A stretch of DNA of 8,680 bases from Bacteroidota bacterium. GTDB lineage: Bacteria; Bacteroidota; Bacteroidia; Bacteroidales; Marinifilaceae. The stretch is from positions 1 to 8,680 of the forward strand of contig JAEXFF010000106.1 of NCBI GenBank assembly GCA_023400335.1. Reading direction: 5' to 3'. The notes under the pieces were generated by a model, which saw nothing but the letters and a program-made list of their open reading frames with translations, searched no databases and was not told the DNA's origin. Positions 1-6,340 of this stretch are shown in pieces. Made by a program: the position numbers and the translations under genes. How positions within the stretch are numbered: the stretch's first letter is position 1; each line of letters opens with the position of its first letter.

Positions 1-610
1 AGAGATTGGTGCGTAGAGCGAAGTGGTACGGTTCTGCTAACAGCATTGCCGGAATACTGTCTGCTTCCGCTGCAATTATCGTTTCGGCTTGTTTCTCGGG
101 CCCGGGTTGAGGTTCCGCTTCCTTCACGATAAATGTTTCGGGCTCTGGTTGTTCTCTTATAACAGGGATTCCGGAGGAAGGTTGTTGTTCCGTTTTTGAC
201 GGGATACGGAGCGTTACTACAACTACATCTTTACTATTATGGTATGCATCTACATAATTGGTGGTGATGAAATCCGCTTCTTTCAGTCCCTTATGAATAA
301 TGAGTTCTGCTTTCACGCGGTTGGCCCGGACAAACGCCGTGTTCAAATTCTCTCTTTCCGTCGGTAGTGAAGCACAATAGCCGTCCACATAGACGGGCAT
401 GTTTTCGTCTGCAATCTGCATGCGGTATTTATCCACCAGTGCGTAGAGCCGTTTCAGTTCCGCTTCATTGCCTTTGAGGATAAACAAATCTTCTCCCGGC
501 TGAAAGCGGAGGGTGACAGTTATAACATCCGGTTCCTGAACGGCTGCGTGTGCGAAACCGATGGGGGCCATTGTTAACAGAAGAATCAGTAGAGCAAGTG
601 TTTTTTTCAT
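1..610 (-). CDS. Exported OmpA-like/DUF3575 protein, N-terminal part (cut at left edge)
   Basis: I translated this open frame from ATG at 610; 203 codons are present and it runs off the left edge without a stop. Residues 1-22 (MKKTLALLILLLTMAPIGFA then HA) form a signal peptide with a likely cut after AHA. Residues about 27-135 look like an OmpA-type periplasmic domain: VDGYCAS, then ENLNTAFVRANRVKAELI, the pattern in which an Arg-Ala-Asn helix follows a conserved Gly-Tyr strand. A Pro/Glu/Gln-rich linker follows (about 140-185), and the last visible residues, HFALRTNL, match the opening of DUF3575, a predicted outer-membrane barrel family of Bacteroidales. Such proteins often sit in fimbrial or other surface-structure loci, so a role in anchoring or assembly is inferred, not shown. 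The gene starts 11 nt after the stop of the 85-residue gene, so the two are probably cotranscribed. The family call is firm for the signal peptide and OmpA-like part, weaker for DUF3575 because only its first residues are visible. Confidence 0.82.
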   Translation of the reverse strand, partial: MKKTLALLILLLTMAPIGFAHAAVQEPDVITVTLRFQPGEDLFILKGNEAELKRLYALVDKYRMQIADENMPVYVDGYCASLPTERENLNTAFVRANRVKAELIIHKGLKEADFITTNYVDAYHNSKDVVVVTLRIPSKTEQQPSSGIPVIREQPEPETFIVKEAEPQPGPEKQAETIIAAEADSIPAMLLAEPYHFALRTNL

Positions 611-621
611 ATGGTGTTATT

Positions 622-879
622 TTAGGTAATGTCCTTTTGGGCGGACGTTTCATCGGATCTTCTCAGTTTTGCTGTGAGTAGCCGTTCAATCGTCTCCTTC
701 TCGATGCGGATATGCTCCAACTCTTTAACAAGAAGATCCTGCTCGTGCAGGATACGGACGATGCTGTGGTTCTTCTCCCGCTGCATTTTGCGGCAGCAGC
801 AATACGTCAAGCTCGCGGTAGCCAATGCTGCCAGAGCGACCATCAAGGAGAGAATAATGATCCATTCATTCATATCCAT
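622..879 (-). CDS. 85-residue single-pass membrane protein with coiled coil
   Basis: Small protein of no named family that I recognise. Residues 6-26 form one hydrophobic span (WIIILSLMVALAALATASLT), followed by a CCC cluster at 27-29, a basic stretch RKMQREK (30-36) and a charged, heptad-like helix at about 38-72. There is no cleavable signal. The segment from K36-N37 onward resembles the juxtamembrane segment of the neighbouring TPR/AraC regulator (K426-N427 onward): both share KN, then QD-x-L, a Glu three residues on, and RI. The protein thus looks like that regulator's membrane and dimerisation piece without the TPR and DNA-binding parts. Its gene lies between the regulator's terminator and the DUF3575 gene, 11 nt upstream of the latter, which supports a real cotranscribed gene. 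ATG at 879 is preferred; ATG at 873 is possible. It may modulate the regulator or act in the surface structure; both ideas are inference. No similarity search could be run. Confidence 0.65.
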   Translation of the reverse strand: MDMNEWIIILSLMVALAALATASLTYCCCRKMQREKNHSIVRILHEQDLLVKELEHIRIEKETIERLLTAKLRRSDETSAQKDIT

Positions 880-883
880 TTTC

Positions 884-961
884 TTTTATCACAAAAATGC
901 ATAAAGAGAGCCGGAACAATAATGCAAATTGTCCTGACTTCTATGCATTTTGTCACATTCT
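884..961 (-). promoter_or_regulatory. Candidate promoter/operator with inverted repeat upstream of the 85-aa/DUF3575 pair
   Basis: Between the regulator's terminator and the start at 879 lie two inverted copies of a roughly 12-bp element: ACAAAAATGCATA at 891-903 and TATGCATTTTGT at 942-953, differing by one A, with partial similarity continuing outward. Midway is a smaller dyad, ACAAT (916-920) and ATTGT (928-932), around another ATGCA. On the minus strand CATTTTTG (892-899) is one mismatch from the Bacteroidetes -7 box TAnnTTTG, but no well-spaced -33 box is visible. A binding site for the adjacent AraC-type regulator is a reasonable inference; the promoter assignment is weak. Confidence 0.35.
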
Positions 962-1011
962 GTTCTTTCAGGATATCTGGCAGGTAGCTGCAGGCCCACC
1001 CCTCCGTGCAC

Positions 1012-1037
1012 AAAAAAAGCACGGAATAGTCCGTGCT
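1012..1037 (-). terminator. Intrinsic terminator of the TPR/AraC regulator gene
   Basis: On the minus strand AGCACGGA (1030-1037) pairs perfectly with TCCGTGCT (1018-1025) around a 4-nt loop (1026-1029), followed directly by a run of T (1012-1018 are all A on the plus strand). It begins about 22 nt after the regulator stop codon at 1059, the right place and orientation to end that transcript and to separate it from the downstream pair. Confidence 0.88.
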
Positions 1038-1058
1038 CACCGTCTGTACAGGTTACTT

Positions 1059-2807
1059 TTAGGGTTTGCAGGAGTCTGCTATTTTACGGTATTCAGCCGG
1101 ACCGATTCCGTATTGTTTCCGGAAGATCCGGTAGAAGGTACTTTGGGTGTTGAAACCGCAACTATAAGCAATCGCTTCAATTGTCAGTTCGGTATGTTTA
1201 TCGATCATTTTGCGGGCCTGCTCTATTCGCATTGCACGCATATATTCCATCGCCGTCATGCCCTTAACAGCTTTGAGAGCTTCGTTCAGCGTATTTTTAT
1301 TCGTTCCCAGCGCAGCTGTGATCTCGTTTCGGTTGATATCTTTGGAGAGATTGTCGTCTGTAAGCAGATATTTCTGTAAACGCTCGACTAATTCGCGTTG
1401 CTGCCGATCACCCGGGAGATTTGTTACATTATCGCTAACAGCCTTATCTGTGCTACACTTTATCCGTAGCAGGGCGATCTCTTCTTCAAGACGGTCCTGC
1501 TGTTTAATTTGCTTGTATAATCCGATATTTTTACGGGTAATGATCCGGTTGTAATAAAAAGTTATCCCTAATAGTACAACCAACAGCAGGCATCCGCCCA
1601 GTGCAAAGAGAAAATAATTACGGTTGCGTTCTTTCCCGGCTATGTGTTTTTCCACTTCATACCGGGTACGCAATTCGTCAAACCGGGCATTGATTTCTAC
1701 ATTTTTTATAGTATCATTGACAGCGATGATTTTATCGAATAATGCGAATGCTTCGTCGGTACGTCCCATGCGGGCAAGTATTTCCATTTTTATCCTTCTG
1801 CTGGCATTGAGATCGAAATTTGATTCCCGGACTTCGACTGCGGCACTGTCAATCGCAGCAAGTGCCTTACAGTAATCTCCCTGCGATTGGAAAATCAGTG
1901 CCCTTGCCCGCGCCAGCTCATATTTTGAGATATTATTATTGACGATATTCTCCAGCTTCGAGAGATATTCTCCGGCTTTGTCATAGACTTTACAATCTAT
2001 GTAGGTATTCATCAATATTCCATAAAGATTTCCCCGGGCTTCGGGCTGCGTTCTTCCGGCAGCTTTCTCAAATCGTGCAATGGCTTTTTCATATTCGGGT
2101 ATAAGTTGTAATACCTTCTCATATTGTGCTTGTGTCCGCAATGAGTTGCATAAGAATGCATAAGCTTGTGTCAGGATATTGTCGTAACCCGAAACTTCCC
2201 ATAATAAACGAATGCACTCTCTGAAACAATCTTCTTCCTCTTTCCGCCTGTTCTGTACATTATAAGTGATGGCAGTGGCGTAAAGTGCTGTCGCCATTCC
2301 TGCTTTATCTTTCCGTTCCTTGGCACGGTTGAACATTCTTTCCGCTTCTTCCGCTGCCTGTTTATAATCTCCTTTCAGATTGTAGGCAGTGATAAGTTGC
2401 ATATGTATCTGATAATAGAGTTTCCACTGGTTGTGCCGGATATAAAAGTCCAGATAACCGGGTGCTTTTTGAATAATTTTGTCGTACTCATTTCTGTTTA
2501 TATGGGATATAATAGTATTTCCATATACCATCCCTTGCATTTTTACATTGCCTTGCCTGATCGCTTCGGCTTCTGCCTGACGGAACAACGTCAGTAACGT
2601 ATCCATTTTCTGATCATCGGCAATTTCCGACATATATAAATAATACAGTTTGTTGTAGGCTCTCAGTTTATCGATACCTTCGGAGTGATCAATAAGCTGG
2701 CGCAAAGAATCCTTTTGAGACTGAAGAATATTTTGTGCCGGAACCGGAGAAGTAAAGCATAAAAGGCTGCCGTATACCATTGCTATCAGCTGAATTTTAA
2801 ATTTCAT
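1059..2807 (-). CDS. Membrane-spanning TPR/AraC-family transcriptional regulator
   Basis: A 582-residue one-component regulator that crosses the inner membrane. Residues 1-24 are a signal peptide ending VPAQ. Residues about 30-390 form helical tetratricopeptide-like repeats (segments such as LKGDYKQAAEEAERMF and YDKAGEYLSKLENIV), placed in the periplasm. A transmembrane segment follows at about 396-419 (NYFLFALGGCLLLVVLLGIT), then a cytoplasmic coiled coil from K426, and a C-terminal AraC-type DNA-binding domain at about 470-578. Its second helix-turn-helix carries the hallmarks IAYSCGFNTQSTFYRIFRK and GIGPAEYR. This layout is common in Bacteroidales beside surface or fimbrial genes; the signal sensed is unknown. 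The gene has its own candidate promoter and a strong terminator, so it is likely transcribed alone and acts on the pair to its left, whose upstream region holds an inverted repeat. No truncation or missing motif is seen. The start at 2807 is supported by the signal peptide that follows it. Confidence 0.93.
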   Translation of the reverse strand: MKFKIQLIAMVYGSLLCFTSPVPAQNILQSQKDSLRQLIDHSEGIDKLRAYNKLYYLYMSEIADDQKMDTLLTLFRQAEAEAIRQGNVKMQGMVYGNTIISHINRNEYDKIIQKAPGYLDFYIRHNQWKLYYQIHMQLITAYNLKGDYKQAAEEAERMFNRAKERKDKAGMATALYATAITYNVQNRRKEEEDCFRECIRLLWEVSGYDNILTQAYAFLCNSLRTQAQYEKVLQLIPEYEKAIARFEKAAGRTQPEARGNLYGILMNTYIDCKVYDKAGEYLSKLENIVNNNISKYELARARALIFQSQGDYCKALAAIDSAAVEVRESNFDLNASRRIKMEILARMGRTDEAFALFDKIIAVNDTIKNVEINARFDELRTRYEVEKHIAGKERNRNYFLFALGGCLLLVVLLGITFYYNRIITRKNIGLYKQIKQQDRLEEEIALLRIKCSTDKAVSDNVTNLPGDRQQRELVERLQKYLLTDDNLSKDINRNEITAALGTNKNTLNEALKAVKGMTAMEYMRAMRIEQARKMIDKHTELTIEAIAYSCGFNTQSTFYRIFRKQYGIGPAEYRKIADSCKP

Positions 2808-2845
2808 TCTGGATGCGTTTATGTAAATTTCTGACTATTAATTCT

Positions 2846-2874
2846 CAAAAATATAAAAAATGTTGCCGGACAAA
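2846..2874 (-). promoter_or_regulatory. Candidate promoter of the TPR/AraC regulator gene
   Basis: On the minus strand TATTTTTG (2846-2853) fits the Bacteroidetes -7 consensus TAnnTTTG, and TTTG (2871-2874) lies 17 nt upstream, a little closer than the usual 19-21. Transcription would start near 2839, about 30 nt before the start codon. AT-rich surroundings make a chance match possible. Confidence 0.4.
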
Positions 2875-2889
2875 AAATCTTTAAAGACT

Positions 2890-3810
2890 TTATGAATCAA
2901 TTTCTGATTTTAGCACCCGGGGCCGGGGGAAGGTGCTATTCCATTTTCCCTGCCGGTCAATCAAACCGTAACGATTGTCAAGTTGTGCTTCGGCATAATC
3001 ATTAAAATAATTACCTAAATATTGATATTTTACAGGAATCTTTTCATTTCCCTGAGAATCTACATACCCGTAGCAGCTTCCGATACGTACGCGTAACCAG
3101 TCGTATTTATTTGGTTCGATTTCATCGTATTTTAATGTTGTCAGCAAATGGCCTGATAAATTAATCAGGCCCCATTTGTGATTTTTGCAGATACAGGCGC
3201 TGTGATTTAAAAAATCCGTCGCATTTTCATATCTCCCGGCGATCACTTCCTTGCCTTTCTTATCGATAAATCCATATCTTCCCATGGTGTTCCGGAATCG
3301 TGCCAATCCTTCGGAAAAATTCCATAGATCGGTATAAACAGTTGGAATAACTTCTCTGCCCGATCGGTCGATAAAACCCCACAATCGATTAACGCAGACG
3401 CGGGCGTAATCTCCCTGAAAAAAATCAGCCTGATCGTAAATACAGTCCGCAATCACCTTTCCTTGCAGATCGCAAAACCCCCATTTACCACCTTTACATA
3501 AAAAACCGCCATCGGGTTGACCTTTACCTCCTCTATTCAGCAATATGCTTCCCTGGTTTGCACTAAACATAAAATCGTAATCCGGAGGAAGAATTTCTTT
3601 TCCTTTCAGATCAATTAAACCGTATTTACCTCCTGTATATTGGCGGAAGCTATCCTTTAGACCACCTTTGGCTACAACAATGACTCCCTCTGTAGGGGAG
3701 GCTGCATAATCATAAGGCAGACGAATGCAGGTCGAGGTATTTCGGTTACACAAATAATTTCTTCCGTTTAATGTCCGTATATAAACCGGATAGTCTTTTT
3801 CTTTACTCAT
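2890..3810 (-). CDS. WG-repeat protein (seven repeats)
   Basis: A 306-residue protein without signal peptide or membrane span and with nine cysteines, so probably cytoplasmic. It consists of WG repeats: the aromatic-Gly pairs fall at residues 63-64, 110-111, 144-145, 179-180, 213-214, 247-248 and 281-282, spaced 34-35 residues apart except for a first gap of 47. Typical units read LWGFIDRSGREVIP and RYGFIDKKGKEVI. WG repeats are taken to form binding scaffolds; no enzymatic motif is seen and the partner is unknown. The last repeat is incomplete: after RYGLIDRQGKWN the protein continues with STFPRPRVLK, which is encoded by a GC-rich 30-bp repeat (2910-2939), and stops seven codons later. An identical repeat lies just upstream of the gene, so the native C-terminus may have been replaced. 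It has its own promoter and ends 82 nt before the regulator gene. The family call is firm; the function is unknown. Confidence 0.88.
   Translation of the reverse strand: MSKEKDYPVYIRTLNGRNYLCNRNTSTCIRLPYDYAASPTEGVIVVAKGGLKDSFRQYTGGKYGLIDLKGKEILPPDYDFMFSANQGSILLNRGGKGQPDGGFLCKGGKWGFCDLQGKVIADCIYDQADFFQGDYARVCVNRLWGFIDRSGREVIPTVYTDLWNFSEGLARFRNTMGRYGFIDKKGKEVIAGRYENATDFLNHSACICKNHKWGLINLSGHLLTTLKYDEIEPNKYDWLRVRIGSCYGYVDSQGNEKIPVKYQYLGNYFNDYAEAQLDNRYGLIDRQGKWNSTFPRPRVLKSEIDS
2910..2939 (+). repeat. 30-bp GC-rich palindromic repeat, copy 1 (inside the WG gene 3' end)
   Basis: Identical over 30 bp, in the same orientation, to 3847-3876. The ends TAGCACC and GGTGCTA are inverted complements, giving a 7-bp stem around a G/C-only core containing GGGGCCGGGGG. 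The strongly GC-rich element stands out from its AT-rich surroundings. Read on the minus strand in the WG frame it encodes roughly STFPRPRVL. It looks like a small dispersed palindromic element; family not recognised. Confidence 0.85.
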
Positions 3811-3846
3811 ATTGCCAATCGGATTGTACTTTTCTTCGTCCGCTTA

Positions 3847-3876
3847 TTAGCACCCGGGGCCGGGGGAAGGTGCTAT
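3847..3876 (+). repeat. 30-bp GC-rich palindromic repeat, copy 2 (5' leader of the WG gene)
   Basis: Exact direct copy of 2910-2939, beginning 37 bp before the WG start codon and downstream of that gene's predicted promoter. It would therefore form a stable hairpin in the mRNA leader, with arms TAGCACC and GGTGCTA. The two copies are 937 bp apart, start to start, and bracket nearly the whole WG coding sequence. Confidence 0.85.
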
Positions 3877-3898
3877 AATTGCCGGATTGTTTGTTTTG

Positions 3899-3906
3899 CA
3901 AATATA
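3899..3906 (-). promoter_or_regulatory. -7 box of the WG gene promoter
   Basis: On the minus strand TATATTTG is an exact match to the Bacteroidetes -7 consensus TAnnTTTG. A TTTC about 21 nt upstream could serve as a degenerate -33 element. Transcription would start near 3891, leaving a leader of about 80 nt that contains the second copy of the 30-bp palindrome. Confidence 0.5.
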
Positions 3907-5098
3907 CCAAAATATCGTGTATGCCGGGAAATTCAATAAGAATTCAGTCTTGATTACATTTCCGGTGGTATTCCTTCCGTTTCAGCATATTGTTATAATT
4001 GATAAAAGATAACATACATCATAATGGCATTGAATCCGGGATGAGCCAACACTGCTCCCTAAATGAAATTGCAATATTATTTACACCGGAAAAGCACCTC
4101 ATTGACCAAAAACATTACGATTACCTAAAGAAATGCCGGCAGAGGGGAAAAATGCTAGGTTTCTGAAATATGAACAATGCCAGAATGGGTGGGGTGGGTA
4201 AGAGCAAAAGTCGGGGAATTAAAAAAGATGCCTTGATTTCTCCGTATTTTCATACAAAACTACCCTAGATAATAACTCCTCTGTATAAAAATTTTTCGTC
4301 TGTCGGACTAAAAATCATACTGGGAATAATTGCTATCCAAAAAGAAAGTTGTTTGTCGGAGTCCGCTATAAAAGCCCGGAGATTGTTTCCTGCAATATAT
4401 ACAAAAGTGTTTTCCGGGATTTTGTCAGATAAAAACAGAAAAATATCACGGCACAGGACAAGCACCCTGCAATAAAAGACCAATAAGGTTATTTTATACG
4501 CTTGGAGCGTCTGATACCGATGTACTTCCGCCCGTACTTTATGAGAAAAATAAAAGGCATGTACCACACGACTAAAAAACGAACATAACAATACTGTAAC
4601 TTTTGGTTACATAAGATTGAAGTACAACTTCCCCTTGCAAAGGATACTTCCCGTAAAGTAGTTTTAGTTTTCGAAAGTACTATCGGAAGGACAGTTTGTT
4701 ACAGAAATAATACAGTTTCAAACGGATTGGGATTAATATTTTCATATTGTATATTATTTTGTCATGTATGCAAAGATTTCGTTGTCTTATATAAACAGAA
4801 TATTTTTGTCGGGATGAATTGGGGCGTATATTCCGGCTCCCTGAATAAATTTATATCCCTTTTATAAGTTTAGTATAAACTTAAAAACAAGGTACTTACC
4901 TCTTATTTATATTCAGTAAATCCAGGGAATTTTTCCATAAACGGTTGAGTCTTAATCGTAATCCGGAAATTGTATGCAGGGAATTTTACTTATTTTATTT
5001 TTTGTAAACTATTTTTCCTGTAAATACCTTTTAATAAACAAAATTGAATTAATTACAAATGATTTTTTAAAAATAGTGTAATCAGAATATAAAATGAG
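3907..5098. other. About 1.2 kb without a supportable gene
   Basis: AT-rich spacer between the minus-strand WG gene and the plus-strand B12 operon. I see no tRNA, rRNA, IS end or convincing gene. A 41-codon plus-strand ORF (4041-4166, beginning MSQHCSLNEIAILF) and a 108-codon minus-strand ORF (4265-4591) are present but match no family I know and lack clear promoters. Two dyads are visible: TGTAAC (4595-4600) with GTTACA (4606-4611), and TAAGTTTA (4865-4872) with TAAACTTA (4876-4883). The stretch may include decayed genes, but no recognisable remnant was found. Confidence 0.6.
4865..4883. repeat. Perfect 19-bp dyad, operator-like
   Basis: TAAGTTTA, spacer GTA, TAAACTTA: 8-bp arms with perfect dyad symmetry, about 215 bp before the riboswitch start. 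It could bind a dimeric repressor or be a chance palindrome in AT-rich DNA. No T-run typical of a terminator follows on either strand. Confidence 0.4.
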
Positions 5099-5106
5099 TA
5101 TATTTG
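5099..5106 (+). promoter_or_regulatory. -7 box of the B12 operon promoter
   Basis: TATATTTG matches TAnnTTTG exactly and ends four bases before the first paired base of the riboswitch at 5111, so the transcript would open with the aptamer. The -33 region (TAGTG at 5074-5078, 20 nt upstream) is only a weak match to TTTG. Confidence 0.6.
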
Positions 5107-5110
5107 TCAC

Positions 5111-5295
5111 CGAAATGGTTCTCTTTTGGTGCTAACCAAAAATGAGATTAATAGGGAATACCGTGAGATTCGGTAACAGTAGCCGTTGCTGTGTGTCCCT
5201 GTACGATGTAAATCGTACAAGTTTGTAACTTTTTGTCACTGGAATCCTCTGGGAAGGCGTTACAAACGGGACGAGTCAGAAGACCTGCCTTTTCG
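5111..5295 (+). ncRNA. Cobalamin riboswitch aptamer
   Basis: Class-I cobalamin aptamer of the Bacteroidales type in the leader of the B12 uptake operon; binding of adenosylcobalamin-type ligands normally represses the genes downstream. Visible elements in order: closing stem CGAAATGG (5111-5118) with CCTTTTCG (5288-5295, one mismatch); the core GGGAATACCGTGAGATTCGG, whose ACCG and CGGT arms (5160-5163, 5171-5174) form a hairpin; a P5-like hairpin ACAG (5176-5179) with CTGT (5189-5192) whose loop holds GCCG (5182-5185); an optional hairpin TGTACGAT (5200-5207) with ATCGTACA (5212-5219); a perfect 9-bp stem GTTTGTAAC (5221-5229) with GTTACAAAC (5259-5267) enclosing CACTGG and GGGAAGGC (5251-5258); and the B12 box GAGTCAGAAGACCTGCC (5273-5289). 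All are in the order expected for the family. Confidence 0.96.
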
Positions 5296-5460
5296 ATTAC
5301 GGATTTTACTCCTGCGGCGTTCGGGAAGTAGGTCAATAGGGCTTTAAACTCTATTCGGAATTTTAGGTCATCACCTGTTGTAAAATCTGTATCGTCTTAA
5401 TTGCTAATTATTGCATTTCTCTGAAAGAAATGTGTGTGTTTAATTTAAATTAGTTTTATT
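5296..5460 (+). promoter_or_regulatory. Riboswitch expression platform and leader of the B12 operon
   Basis: A hairpin TACTCC (5307-5312) with GGAAGTA (5324-5330, one bulge) exposes CGGC (5315-5318), complementary to GCCG in the P5 loop (5182-5185), as expected for the L5-L13 kissing loop of cobalamin riboswitches. An alternative stem GATTTTAC (5302-5309) with GTAAAATC (5380-5387) uses some of the same bases, so the two structures exclude each other. Between them lies AATAGGG (5335-5341) with CTCTATT (5349-5355). No T-run terminator is seen, favouring control of translation. No Shine-Dalgarno precedes the ATG at 5461, which is usual in this phylum. The pairings were found by eye, not by folding. 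Confidence 0.55.
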
Positions 5461-6303
5461 ATGGAAAGATTCAGATTTTATCTTGCAGCCTTGTTATTTG
5501 CAGGTTGTGCTGTGTTTTATTCTTGTAGTAATTCCGACAATTTTTCAGATGTTGCCCCTATAGGGTCCGGTACCCGTGCTGCGGGTACTTTTGTATGTGA
5601 TTTTGAGAGTGCTCCGAATTCTGTTTTAGCCAATTCGGCTTACGGAACGAATTTATATGATGGCACTTATACAGGGTATTACGATACGGCTACCGGATTG
5701 TATATGGGGTTAAATGTTACAGGAGGATATGGTTATGCCAGTGGCGGGTTTGCCATTTCTCAATTTAATGATATGGTGACTGTGGGGTACACCAACCAGT
5801 GTAGTGTATATTATAAGGATGCTATCACAGGTAAAGGCGGACATAATGGTTCCTCCACTTTTGCTGTAGCTTACGGTTATTATGATGACCCGGTGACTTC
5901 GGTTTCTTACGATTCCCGTCCGAAAATGTACTTTAAAGACGGGAAGGAATATACCATTCAATCGGCTTGGGTAACCAATAATACCTACGCGGTATTGTCT
6001 ATGGAAAACGGAGACAGTTTTGCCAAAAAATTTTCTTATGAAAATAAAGACTGGTACAAATTGACGATTACCGGATATAAGGCAGACGGTGTAACCGTTA
6101 CCGGTACGGTAGAAGTTTATTTGGCAGACTTCCGTAAATTAAGATCTCCTGGAATATTAACCGAATGGCAGCAGGTAGACTTGTCTGTTTTGAAAAAGGT
6201 AAATAAATTGGTATTTAATGTTTCCAGTTCGGATGCCGGACAATATGGTTTAAATACACCTGCATATTTCTGTATAGACGATATTACTGTTACTAAAGAT
6301 TAA
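5461..6303 (+). CDS. btuH: DUF4465 surface lipoprotein, BtuH-type cobamide-binding protein
   Basis: A 280-residue lipoprotein, first gene after the cobalamin riboswitch. The N-terminus MERFRFYLAALLFAGC is a lipoprotein signal; either C16 (FAGC) or C22 (YSC, followed by SNSDN) may be lipidated, with C22 better placed after the hydrophobic stretch. Residues about 45-278 form one DUF4465 domain, recognised by GGFAISQFND, TVGYTNQCSVYY, AWVTNNTYAVLSMENGDSFA, DWYKLTITGY, VEVYLADFR, WQQVDLSVL and GLNTPAYFCIDDI. DUF4465-type proteins in Bacteroidales B12 loci have been described as BtuH, surface proteins that bind B12 and other cobamides; I recall this link from the literature and cannot verify it here. 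The riboswitch and the following btuG make a cobamide role very likely. Length and domain look complete. Many DUF4465 paralogues exist, so ligand preference is open. Confidence 0.85.
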   Translation: MERFRFYLAALLFAGCAVFYSCSNSDNFSDVAPIGSGTRAAGTFVCDFESAPNSVLANSAYGTNLYDGTYTGYYDTATGLYMGLNVTGGYGYASGGFAISQFNDMVTVGYTNQCSVYYKDAITGKGGHNGSSTFAVAYGYYDDPVTSVSYDSRPKMYFKDGKEYTIQSAWVTNNTYAVLSMENGDSFAKKFSYENKDWYKLTITGYKADGVTVTGTVEVYLADFRKLRSPGILTEWQQVDLSVLKKVNKLVFNVSSSDAGQYGLNTPAYFCIDDITVTKD

Positions 6304-6309
6304 TTCATT

Positions 6310-6340
6310 GGGTTTCCCGGGTAAGATACTCCGGGAACCC
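6310..6340 (+). terminator. Intercistronic hairpin between btuH and btuG
   Basis: GGGTTTCCCGG (6310-6320) pairs with CCGGGAACCC (6331-6340) with a single bulged T and a 10-nt loop, starting seven bases after the btuH stop. The following 15 bases are T-rich but interrupted (TTTCTATCTTATTTT). It may be a leaky terminator or an mRNA-stabilising 3' hairpin that sets btuH above btuG; btuG has no evident promoter of its own. Confidence 0.6.

Noticed and set aside
629..987. Two 91-codon plus-strand ORFs
   Set aside because: They are antisense to the 85-aa gene and its promoter region; Ser/Arg/Cys-rich translations typical of shadow frames.
897..1379. 160-codon plus-strand ORF overlapping the regulator's 3' end
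   Set aside because: It is antisense to the AraC DNA-binding domain and runs through the regulator's terminator; its translation resembles no protein family.
2910..3876. Integron cassette with attC sites around the WG gene
   Set aside because: The direct repeats bracket one gene, but they lack the GTTRRRY/RYYYAAC core sites of attC and no integrase is in the window. A small palindromic element fits better.
2910..3876. CRISPR array
   Set aside because: Only two copies, 937 bp apart with a gene between them; no regular spacer pattern.
4265..4591. 108-codon minus-strand ORF beginning MLCSFFSRVVHAFYF
   Set aside because: No recognised domain, an odd hydrophobic/aromatic composition in its first half and no clear promoter. 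The second half looks somewhat protein-like, so a decayed gene is not excluded, but I cannot support a call.
4647..4696. Imperfect inverted repeat CTTCCCG ... CGGAAGG
   Set aside because: Arms pair only with several bulges and there is no gene or T-run nearby; likely chance.
5148..5336. 62-codon minus-strand ORF
   Set aside because: It is the antisense of the cobalamin riboswitch, whose conserved RNA motifs fully explain the sequence.
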